NCBI GenBank assembly: GCA_003506895.1
Contig: DNXO01000155.1
Span: forward strand, 55,986 to 64,729
Source of the DNA: Acetobacteraceae bacterium
Lineage (GTDB): Bacteria; Pseudomonadota; Alphaproteobacteria; Acetobacterales; Acetobacteraceae
Direction: 5' to 3'
DNA: 8,744 nucleotides
In this document: one piece after another, positions 1 to 6,630 of the stretch
Position numbering within the stretch: position 1 is the stretch's first letter
Layout: each line of letters begins with the position of its first letter
Position numbers and translations under genes: made by a program
Notes under the pieces: model-generated
Told to the model about the DNA's origin: nothing
What the model saw: the letters and a program-made list of their open reading frames with translations, nothing else
Database searches by the model: none

Positions 1-493
1 AACGGACCACCGGCTCGCCCGCCGGTGACTGCGTCAGCCGGATCTCGCCGGCGTCCAATGCCTCGCCATAGGGCCGGCCGAGAAACGGCGCGAGTACCTT
101 GCCACGCAGATCGCGATCGCCGGTTTCCCAGTCCACATCGAAGAAATTCGCATAACGGCTGGCGCGTCCATGCCGCAACAACTCCGTCCACCACGGATTG
201 TCGGAGCCGCCGACCGCCATGTGGTTCGGAACGATATCAACGATCAGTCCCAGTCCGGCCGTCCGCAGCACGGTGACAAAGTCCCTGAACCCGTCTTCGC
301 CCCCCAGTTCCGGATTGACCGCGGTGGGATCGACCACATCGTATCCATGAATCGAACCCGCGCGTGCCATCAGGATCGGGGAGGAATAAACGTGGCTGAT
401 GCCAAGATCGGCAATGTAGGGCACCAACGCCCCCGCGTCGGCGAAGGTAAAATCCCGGTGAAGTTGCAGGCGCATCGTCGCCCGAGGGGTCAT
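1..493 (-). CDS. treY: Maltooligosyltrehalose synthase, N-terminal part (3' end off the left edge)
   Basis: TreY (GH13, EC 5.4.99.15) isomerises the reducing-end alpha-1,4 bond of a maltodextrin to alpha,alpha-1,1, giving a maltooligosyltrehalose for TreZ; it is cytoplasmic. Only 164 codons are present. They start MTPRATMRLQLHRDF and contain the family blocks DLGISHVYSSPIL, HGYDVVD, NPELGG and the GH13 region I DIVPNHM (about residues 87-93). The catalytic nucleophile and acid/base lie in the missing part; family members are usually about 700-950 residues long. The ATG (493-491) overlaps the malQ stop as ATGA and is preceded 8 nt upstream by GGAGAGG, so I prefer it to the in-frame ATG at codon 7. 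One oddity: the normally conserved Tyr of the early T-Y-R-L-Q block is Met here. It is the last visible gene of the treZ-malQ-treY arm. Family assignment is firm from sequence motifs; activity is inferred. Confidence 0.95.
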   Translation of the reverse strand, partial: MTPRATMRLQLHRDFTFADAGALVPYIADLGISHVYSSPILMARAGSIHGYDVVDPTAVNPELGGEDGFRDFVTVLRTAGLGLIVDIVPNHMAVGGSDNPWWTELLRHGRASRYANFFDVDWETGDRDLRGKVLAPFLGRPYGEALDAGEIRLTQSPAGEPVVR

Positions 494-2532
494 TGGCGCG
501 GCCTCTCCGCCGCAACGGAGTCAATCCGGCGGGCCACGGCTTCATCCGCCAGGACCTCATCAGCCGGAAGCGGTAACCGCCTTCGCCAGTTGGGATGTTC
601 CGTCACGGTGCCTGGAAGGTTTGGCTGTTCCACCTGTCCCAGCAAATCCTCAAGCGGGATCAGGGATAACGGCACTTCCGTCTTGGCGATGAACCGCACC
701 GCGGCGTCAACGACGCGGTCGGTGTCGTCGGGCGCCGGCACCGGTCCCTCACCGAGATGCTCCCGCACAAAAGCGTTCCAGAGATGAGGCCGATCAGCTT
801 CCCGTTCTTTTCGCACCGTATCGGGTTCGACCCCTTCGCCCAACCGGCCGCACTTGTGGCGCACGTCGATATCGCTGCCCTTCCACCAGCCCGCCACAGT
901 CGGCAGGTCGTGGGTGGAGGTCATCGCGACGTCAGTACTGCCCCAGCCGCGAGGCGGCACAAAACCGGTCTGTGCATCACGCTCGAACCAAAGGACACGC
1001 ATGCCGTGGATTCCGCTTTGTTCCAGCATATCGTGGAAACCCTCGGGCACGGTTCCAAGATCCTCGCCGATCACGACGACGTTGTGCCGAACCGACTCCA
1101 ATGCAAGCAGGCGTAACAAATCCCCGACCGGGAAGTTCAGGTACGCCCCGTCGGCCGCCGACGCCCCTTCCGGAATCAGCCAAAGCCGCGCAAGCCCCAT
1201 CGCGTGATCGACGCGGATTCCGCCGGTGTGGCGCATGGCCGCCCGCAGCGTCGTCAGGAACGGCGCAAACCCATTTTCCTCCATCGCTCGGGGCGAGAAC
1301 CCGGTCAGGCCCCAATTCTGTCCGCGCGGGTTCAGCAGATCAGGCGGAGCGCCGATGGTAAGGCCGAGTAACGTATCACTTTGACGGCTCCAGGTGTGGC
1401 TCCCGTTTGGGTCCATGCCAACCGTTAGATCGGCAATCAGCCCGATCCGCATGCCCGCCTGGCGGGACGCTAACTGCGCCGCCGCCAGCGAGCGATCGGA
1501 TATCCACTGCAGGAACTGGTGATACAAAATCTCGTCGGGATGCGCGGCCGCGAAAAAGCTGACCGCCGCCCCACGCGGATCGCGCAGATCGACCGGCCAG
1601 CCTCGCCACTCGCGCTGCGGCATGCGTGCCGCCTGCAGCGCTTCGAAACAGGCGTGCTCGTAAAGCAGTTGCCCCTGATCCGCCCGGTAGCGGGCAAAAT
1701 CCGCGCCCAAGGGTCCATTCCAGTCGCCACCATCCAAGAACGAATCGAACGACTTGCGCAGCAGGGCATACTTGGCCCCCGACGCCGCCGTCCAATCGAT
1801 CAAGCCGTTCGGAGCAGGGGAGTCACTGGCTCCCGTGGGGCCAAATACTAGTTCTGGCGCGGCGTGCAGCGGGTTCATGAACACGCGGCTGGAGGGCGAG
1901 TAAGGCCCGAACCGAGACGGATCGGCGGCATACAGCGCATGCATCGGGCTCAATGCGATCGCATCGGCGCCTTTCGCACCGGCGGCTCGCGCCAGGTCGG
2001 CCGCGCCCGCCAAATCACCGATCCCGACATCACCTCGGTGGCGCAATCCGTAAAGCTGCGCCGCGATGCCCCACAGTCGAGCGTCCGGTACGACATCCTC
2101 GATCGAGCGGCACCGCGCCGGCGAAACGGCCAGTACGATTTCCCGGTCCTCGACCCGAAGCCGGTGATAACCCGCCTCCGCGATTGCCGGGATGCGCAGG
2201 CGCCCACGTGCCGGCAACAGGGCAATCTGCCGGATATCGCCGTTCTCCAGAACGAGTTCCGCGGGCTGGGCTTCACTGGCTCCAACATCCAAACGCGTCG
2301 GGCGGCCGGCCACGGCCGTGACCAAGGGTGGCAAATCAGCCCAACCACTTCGTTTCGTTAACAACCGGCGACTGCCCGACATTTCGCGGCTGGTATCGGC
2401 GGGCAAGCCCAACGCGGCCAGCACGCGGCGCAAGACAGGCGGGGAAACAACGTGAGCTTGCCCCGCATAATCCTGCCACTCCACGGCGATACCAGCGCGC
2501 CTGGCCAGGTCTCGAACCACGTCATCGCTCAT
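490..2532 (-). CDS. malQ: 4-alpha-glucanotransferase (amylomaltase, MalQ)
   Basis: MalQ (GH77, EC 2.4.1.25) transfers alpha-1,4-glucan segments between maltodextrins, making longer chains and releasing glucose. Here it probably recycles short chains left by TreY/TreZ into substrates they can use. The 680-residue length is close to that of E. coli-type MalQ. Residues 1-135 look like the N-terminal extension of this subtype, and the GH77 barrel follows. Motifs seen: PMHALYAADPSRFGPYSPSS (196-215), GGIRVDHAMGLARLW (437-451) with nucleophile Asp442, GEDLGTVP (489-496) with acid/base Glu490, STHDLPTVAGWW (539-550) with Asp542, and the C-terminal QPNLPGT signature (636-642). The ATG overlaps the treZ stop by 4 nt (ATGA); GGAGGT lies 9 nt upstream, inside treZ. 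The stop overlaps the treY ATG in the same way, so translational coupling on both sides is likely. All catalytic residues are intact and no frameshift is seen. Confidence 0.97.
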   Translation of the reverse strand: MSDDVVRDLARRAGIAVEWQDYAGQAHVVSPPVLRRVLAALGLPADTSREMSGSRRLLTKRSGWADLPPLVTAVAGRPTRLDVGASEAQPAELVLENGDIRQIALLPARGRLRIPAIAEAGYHRLRVEDREIVLAVSPARCRSIEDVVPDARLWGIAAQLYGLRHRGDVGIGDLAGAADLARAAGAKGADAIALSPMHALYAADPSRFGPYSPSSRVFMNPLHAAPELVFGPTGASDSPAPNGLIDWTAASGAKYALLRKSFDSFLDGGDWNGPLGADFARYRADQGQLLYEHACFEALQAARMPQREWRGWPVDLRDPRGAAVSFFAAAHPDEILYHQFLQWISDRSLAAAQLASRQAGMRIGLIADLTVGMDPNGSHTWSRQSDTLLGLTIGAPPDLLNPRGQNWGLTGFSPRAMEENGFAPFLTTLRAAMRHTGGIRVDHAMGLARLWLIPEGASAADGAYLNFPVGDLLRLLALESVRHNVVVIGEDLGTVPEGFHDMLEQSGIHGMRVLWFERDAQTGFVPPRGWGSTDVAMTSTHDLPTVAGWWKGSDIDVRHKCGRLGEGVEPDTVRKEREADRPHLWNAFVREHLGEGPVPAPDDTDRVVDAAVRFIAKTEVPLSLIPLEDLLGQVEQPNLPGTVTEHPNWRRRLPLPADEVLADEAVARRIDSVAAERPRQ
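502..508 (-). promoter_or_regulatory. Shine-Dalgarno site of treY
   Basis: GGAGAGG on the minus strand lies inside the last codons of malQ, 8 nt before the treY ATG at 493. It supports that start over the internal ATG at codon 7. It sits in a 12-nt block, GCGGCGGAGAGG, that also occurs at the treZ ribosome binding site (4256-4267). Confidence 0.7.
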
Positions 2533-4250
2533 ACTTCGGCAACCTCCAGATACGCGGCTGTCATCGGCCCGGATTCCCCGGTCGTGAACAGCAGGCTCCC
2601 CACCGGCGCCTCATACGGCATGGCGTTCTCCCCAAGATTTATGACGATCGTTAGCAGCGAACCGTCGCCCAAACGCCAGCACGCCCGCACCGCTTTCGGA
2701 CCGATCGCTTCCGCCCCGATCGAACGCGTGCCCGTCAGGCGCGGCACGATGTGTGTCATCCGCAGTGCGATCAGCCGCCGATAAAACGCGAACCGTCCCG
2801 GTTCCCCCGGACGCGGAATGGAGGCGGCAAATGTCTTGCGCGCGTTCGGGTCGGGGATTCGCTCCCGTTTTTCGGGGTCGGCGAAGTCCGCGAAGGCGGC
2901 GAATTCCTGTCGCCGTCCCTCCCGCACCGCATCGGCGAGTTCGTCGTGATGGTGAGTGAAGAACAGAAATGGTGTTCTCGACCCGCTTTCCTCGCCCATG
3001 AACAGCATTGGTATCTGCGGGCACAGTATCAGCAACGCGATTGCGGCCTCCATCGCCTTCGCCGCCACCAACATTGTCAACCGCTCGCCGAACGCCCGGT
3101 TTCCAATCTGGTCGTGGTTCTGCAGGAACAGCACATGTGCATAAGGCGGCAGGTCGGCGCTCGGTTCACCGCGCGCCGCTTTCAGATAGCCGGACTTTTC
3201 ACCCTGATAGACCCAGCCTTCAGACAGCACACGTGCCAGCTTCCCGGCCGGATCACTGGTATAGTCCGCGTAATAGCCGCCGTCCTCGCCCGTCAGCAGC
3301 ACATGCAAGACGTTGTGGCCGTCGTCGTTCCATTGTGCATCAACGGACTTCCGTAGGTGTGAGGCGGCGTTGTGATGCTCCAGCACCAGATGTACATGCC
3401 GGCCCGGATCCACCGTCGCCCGCACCGCCGCCGCCATCTCCTCCACCCAGTCCTGTTCATGGATCGCATGGACGGCGTCGAACCGCAGCCCGTCGAAACG
3501 ATACTCCATCAGCCACATCAATACGTTGCCGGTAAAATAATCCCGCACTTCACGACGGCGGAAATCGATCGCCGGACCCCAGGGCGTTTTCACGTCGTCA
3601 CGAAAGAACTCAGGTGCGTATGACCCAATATAGTTTCCGTCGGGACCGAAATGATTATACACCACGTCCAGGAACATCATCATTCCCAGGCCGTGCGCGG
3701 TATCCACCAACTCTTTCAGTTCATTGGGCGTGCCATAGGCCGAGTCAGGCGCATACGGCAGAACGCCGTCATAGCCCCAGTTCCGCCGGCCGGGAAAATC
3801 GTTGACCGGCATCAGTTCGACCGCCGTAATGCCAAGTGCCTTCAGGCGGGGCAGGTCGTCACGAATCCCCTTGAATCCACCAGCAACGCCGACATGGACT
3901 TCATACAACACAACGTCCGTCCACGGTCGGCCAGTCCAATCCGCATGCCGCCAGGGATAGTCGCATCCTTGGACGACGCTGGCGTCATGCACATCAGGGG
4001 CCTGTCCGCGGGAAGCAGGGTCGGGCACCAACGTCCCGTCCGTCAGACGGTAGCGATACCGCGTGCCGTCCGCCAACGCCGCGGATGCCTCGAACCATCC
4101 ACCGGCGGACCGGCCCATCGGCAGCAGGTCTCCCCCCTCGATCGCCACCGAGACGGTTTCCTGCCCAGGCGCCCAAAGGCGAAACCGGACCAGTCCATCC
4201 GAAGATCGCCTTGCGCCAAATTCGCAGACGGAGCCCGAAATTTTTGCCAA
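2529..4250 (-). CDS. treZ: Malto-oligosyltrehalose trehalohydrolase
   Basis: TreZ (GH13, EC 3.2.1.141) hydrolyses the alpha-1,4 bond next to the trehalose end of the TreY product, releasing trehalose. With the start chosen here it has 573 residues, typical for the family. An N-terminal E-set/CBM48-like domain (about 1-105, with VRFRLWAPG) precedes the barrel: ELMPVNDFPGRRNWGYDG (145-162), LDVVYNHFGPDGNYIG (region I, 194-209), FDGLRFDAVHAI with nucleophile Asp258, LVLEHHN with acid/base Glu291, and FLQNHDQIGNRA with Asp380. Start: a TTG at 4250 has GGAGAGG 5 nt upstream. An in-frame TGA at 4286-4284 limits the frame; the longer option, TTG at 4280 (583 residues), has no visible ribosome binding site, and the GTG at 4256 overlaps the GGAGAGG. 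The start is therefore inferred but well supported. The stop overlaps malQ (ATGA). The gene is separated from glgB by the only sizeable gap in the operon, which holds a putative EcfG promoter. Confidence 0.95.
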   Translation of the reverse strand: MAKISGSVCEFGARRSSDGLVRFRLWAPGQETVSVAIEGGDLLPMGRSAGGWFEASAALADGTRYRYRLTDGTLVPDPASRGQAPDVHDASVVQGCDYPWRHADWTGRPWTDVVLYEVHVGVAGGFKGIRDDLPRLKALGITAVELMPVNDFPGRRNWGYDGVLPYAPDSAYGTPNELKELVDTAHGLGMMMFLDVVYNHFGPDGNYIGSYAPEFFRDDVKTPWGPAIDFRRREVRDYFTGNVLMWLMEYRFDGLRFDAVHAIHEQDWVEEMAAAVRATVDPGRHVHLVLEHHNAASHLRKSVDAQWNDDGHNVLHVLLTGEDGGYYADYTSDPAGKLARVLSEGWVYQGEKSGYLKAARGEPSADLPPYAHVLFLQNHDQIGNRAFGERLTMLVAAKAMEAAIALLILCPQIPMLFMGEESGSRTPFLFFTHHHDELADAVREGRRQEFAAFADFADPEKRERIPDPNARKTFAASIPRPGEPGRFAFYRRLIALRMTHIVPRLTGTRSIGAEAIGPKAVRACWRLGDGSLLTIVINLGENAMPYEAPVGSLLFTTGESGPMTAAYLEVAEV

Positions 4251-4255
4251 ATTCA

Positions 4256-4262
4256 CCTCTCC
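4256..4262 (-). promoter_or_regulatory. Shine-Dalgarno site that decides the treZ start
   Basis: GGAGAGG on the minus strand, followed by a 5-nt spacer (TGAAT) and TTG at 4250. It is the strongest ribosome binding site in this stretch and favours the TTG start at 4250 over the TTG at 4280, which lacks one. The preceding GCGGC is shared with the treY site. Confidence 0.65.
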
Positions 4263-4322
4263 GCCGCGTCGGGGTATCAAAGATCAGGGCCAGACCGGGC
4301 TCCGTTCCTTTCAACCAGGGAC

Positions 4323-4347
4323 AACGATCGCCCACCCAGTTCGTTCC
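4323..4347 (-). promoter_or_regulatory. Putative EcfG-type (general stress response) promoter for treZ-malQ-treY
   Basis: On the minus strand, GGAAC (4347-4343) and CGTT (4326-4323) are separated by exactly 16 nt. This is the published -35/-10 consensus of alphaproteobacterial EcfG/RpoE2/SigT sigma factors (GGAAC-N16-17-CGTT). It points towards treZ, lies wholly in the non-coding gap after glgB, and would give a start site around 4310-4318 and a 5' leader of about 60-70 nt before the TTG at 4250. The glgB stop is 85 nt upstream of the site. With nine fixed bases and two allowed spacers, a chance match on this strand in a gap of about 180 nt is expected about once in 700 such gaps, ignoring base composition. 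I found no second match by eye in the window. The motif is seen directly; promoter activity and the identity of the sigma factor are inferred. Confidence 0.62.
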
Positions 4348-4383
4348 ACCGATCCAGGTAAACTCGCAAACGGGAAGGGTTTA

Positions 4384-4396
4384 GCCACCGAGTGGC
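4384..4396. repeat. Small inverted repeat in the glgB-treZ gap
   Basis: GCCAC-CGA-GTGGC, a perfect 5-bp stem with a 3-nt loop, lies 36 nt after the glgB stop and 36 nt before the putative promoter. No T-run follows on the minus strand (the next bases are TAAACCC), so it does not look like an intrinsic terminator. It could be a weak mRNA hairpin protecting the upstream 3' end, a small operator, or chance. Confidence 0.3.
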
Positions 4397-4431
4397 GATA
4401 CCAGCATGGGTCGCCGAAAGAAGTCGGGTGT

Positions 4432-6630
4432 TCAGGCGCTCGGAGACAGGAAAACCGTCGCGAGCGGAGGCAAGGTAAGAAACAGCGCCTGCGCCTCGCC
4501 GTGCATCGGCGACGTGACACTGTCCAAACCACCGGCATTCCCTGTGTTCGAGCCACCATAAACGCCCGCATCGGTGTTCAACAACTCCCGCCAAAAGCCC
4601 GGCCGAGGCACGCCGATACCGTAACCAATCCGCGGCACCGGCGTCATATTACTGACGACCAGAACCATGCGGCCGTCGTTCGTTCCGAACCGCAAGAACG
4701 CGAAAACCGAGTTGGCGGGGTCATCGCCGATTACCCAACGGAAGCCGGTCGATACGCAATCCCTCTCATGCAGTGCGGATTCACGACGATAGAGTGCATT
4801 CAAGTCACGCACCAGTGTCTGGATGCCACGATGACGCGGTTGATCAAGCAAATCCCAGTCAATCGCTGTATCGTGATTCCATTCCTGCCATTGCGCGATC
4901 TCGTCGCCCATGAAAATCAGCTTCTTGCCAGGGTGTGCCCACATGAAGCCGAAATAGGCACGCAGATTCGCGAAGCGTTGCCAGTCGTCGCCCGGCATCT
5001 TCCCGATCAGGGAGCCTTTGCCGTAAACGACCTCGTCATGCGACAGGGGCAATACGAAGTTCTCGGAAAAAGCGTAGATCATACCGAAAGTGAATTCGTT
5101 GTGGTGGTATCGGCGATAGACCGGATCACATTCCATGTAGTGCAGCGTGTCATGCATCCACCCCATGTTCCATTTGAACGTAAAGCCCAGTCCGCCGTCG
5201 CGCACCGGGCGGGAGACGCCAGGCCACGCCGTCGACTCCTCGGCGATCGTCATCGCGCCGGCACAGCGCTCTTCGACGACCGAGTTGAAATGACGCAGGA
5301 AGCCGATGGCTTCCAAATTCTCACGACCGCCGTAAATGTTCGGCACCCATTCGCCCTGTTGGCGGCTGTAATCGCGATACAGCATCGACGCCACGGCATC
5401 GACCCGAAGTCCATCGACATGAAAATGTTCCAGCCAATGGACGCCGCTGGCGATCAGGAAGCCCTGCACCTCCCGCCGGCCGAAATTGTAGATGTATGTG
5501 TTCCAGTCCTGGTGGAACCCTTCCTTGGGATCGGCATGTTCGAACAGCGGCGTACCGTCGAACTGGACCAGGCCGTGGGCGTCGCCGGGAAAGTGCGCCG
5601 GGACCCAGTCAACGATCACCCCAATGCTGGCGCGATGACATGAATCGACGAACCGGCAAAAGCCCTCGGTCGGCCCAAACCGCCCGGATGGCGCGAAAAG
5701 CCCCAACGGTTGATAGCCCCAGGACCCGCCGAACGGATGTTCAGCGACCGGCATCAATTCGACATGGGTGAAACCCATCTCGACAACGTATGGGATCAGC
5801 CGCTCGGCCAGCGCATCCCAACTCGAGGTTTGCCCGGGTCCGGGACGGAACCAGGACGCCGCATGCACCTCGTAAACCGAAATCGCCGCCTCCGCCCCGT
5901 GTCGCTTCGCTCGGGCTGTCATCCAGCTCTCGTCATGCCACACATACGGGATCGGATCGGCGACGACCGATCCCGTGGCGGGCGGTGCCTCGGTCGCCTT
6001 CGCCAACGGGTCGGCTTTGTCGGGCAGCCTGGTGCCGTCCCCCGCCACGATTGCGAACTTGTACCGCGCGCCCGGCCCCACTTTGGGCACGAACAACTCC
6101 CAAACCCCGGAAGGATACCGCAGTCGCATCGGGTGGCGCCGGTTGTCCCAGGTATTGAAGTCCCCGATAACCGACACCGCACGGGCGTTAGGTGCCCAAA
6201 CTGCGAATCTCGTGCCGCGAACGCCACCGACGGTTATCGGATTGGCGCCCAGGGTGAAGGCGATTTCGAACAGCCGGCCCTCGTTGAACAGATGCAGGTC
6301 GGTTTCGCTCAACAGTAGATCGAAGCTGTAGGAGTCCTCGATTTCCTGAACCGCGCCTGGCCACTGGATCCGGAAACGGTAGGGGTCATGGCCCTTTACC
6401 AGCCCAACGAACAAACCATCCGGCTGAGTCGGCGATAACGTGCCCAGAAGCCGTCCGTCCGCCCGCGCGACGACGTCCACCGCCTCGGCGCCCGGCAGAT
6501 AGGCACGTAGATAACGGCCGATATCCGTTTCGAACGGACCCAGAACCGCGAACGGATCCCGCAGGCTGCCAGCGGAAAGCTGCCAGGCCTGATCGGGAGA
6601 GATCGACGGAAGGACGACAGCGTCATTCAT
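4432..6630 (-). CDS. glgB: 1,4-alpha-glucan branching enzyme
   Basis: GlgB (GH13, EC 2.4.1.18) cuts an alpha-1,4-glucan chain and re-attaches the segment through an alpha-1,6 bond, giving branched glycogen-like glucan. The 732-residue length matches full-length bacterial GlgB with both N-terminal domains: N1 at about 20-115 (DPFAVLGPF at 25-33) and CBM48 at about 125-215 (RFAVWAPNARAVSVIGDFN). The catalytic barrel follows, with GSWGYQPLGLFAPSGRFG (302-319), VDWVPAHFP (region I, 340-348), VDGLRVDAVASMLYRDYSR (405-423, nucleophile Asp411), IAEEST (462-467, acid/base Glu464) and LSHDEVVYGKGS (529-540, Asp532). These line up with E. coli Asp405/Glu458/Asp526 at a constant offset of 6. The C-terminal beta domain contains YGGSNTGN. 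The ATG overlaps the treS-mak stop by 4 nt (ATGA), and GAGG lies 7 nt upstream. Sitting directly after treS-mak suggests it branches glucan made by GlgE, though it could equally serve GlgA. Confidence 0.98.
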   Translation of the reverse strand: MNDAVVLPSISPDQAWQLSAGSLRDPFAVLGPFETDIGRYLRAYLPGAEAVDVVARADGRLLGTLSPTQPDGLFVGLVKGHDPYRFRIQWPGAVQEIEDSYSFDLLLSETDLHLFNEGRLFEIAFTLGANPITVGGVRGTRFAVWAPNARAVSVIGDFNTWDNRRHPMRLRYPSGVWELFVPKVGPGARYKFAIVAGDGTRLPDKADPLAKATEAPPATGSVVADPIPYVWHDESWMTARAKRHGAEAAISVYEVHAASWFRPGPGQTSSWDALAERLIPYVVEMGFTHVELMPVAEHPFGGSWGYQPLGLFAPSGRFGPTEGFCRFVDSCHRASIGVIVDWVPAHFPGDAHGLVQFDGTPLFEHADPKEGFHQDWNTYIYNFGRREVQGFLIASGVHWLEHFHVDGLRVDAVASMLYRDYSRQQGEWVPNIYGGRENLEAIGFLRHFNSVVEERCAGAMTIAEESTAWPGVSRPVRDGGLGFTFKWNMGWMHDTLHYMECDPVYRRYHHNEFTFGMIYAFSENFVLPLSHDEVVYGKGSLIGKMPGDDWQRFANLRAYFGFMWAHPGKKLIFMGDEIAQWQEWNHDTAIDWDLLDQPRHRGIQTLVRDLNALYRRESALHERDCVSTGFRWVIGDDPANSVFAFLRFGTNDGRMVLVVSNMTPVPRIGYGIGVPRPGFWRELLNTDAGVYGGSNTGNAGGLDSVTSPMHGEAQALFLTLPPLATVFLSPSA

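Noticed and set aside
298..306. Differences in TreZ around the acid/base residue (EHHN) as a sign of inactivation; the codons lie near 3378-3350 rather than at the residue numbers given here
   Set aside because: The Glu and the Asn three residues later are kept, and the two middle positions vary in the family as I recall it; all other catalytic residues are intact.
170..787. Plus-strand open frame of 205 codons across the treY/malQ junction
   Set aside because: Low-complexity Arg/Ser/Gly-rich translation opposite two conserved genes; no supporting start context or homology seen.
4251..4431. Housekeeping sigma-70 promoter or intrinsic terminator in the glgB-treZ gap
   Set aside because: TTGAAA (near 4310) and TTGCGA (near 4370) have no acceptable -10 box at 16-18 nt, and the only hairpin has a 5-bp stem without a T-run.
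4277..4594. Minus-strand frame of 105 codons overlapping the glgB end and the gap before treZ
   Set aside because: It is the out-of-frame shadow of glgB extended into the gap; no motif, no ribosome binding site, and it would run through the promoter candidate and end just inside the upstream edge of the treZ frame.
4063..5643. A 526-codon open frame on the plus strand antisense to glgB and the glgB-treZ gap
   Set aside because: Its translation is rich in Arg/Pro/His with no recognisable domain, and it lies opposite a clearly conserved glgB. Long antisense frames are common in GC-rich DNA.
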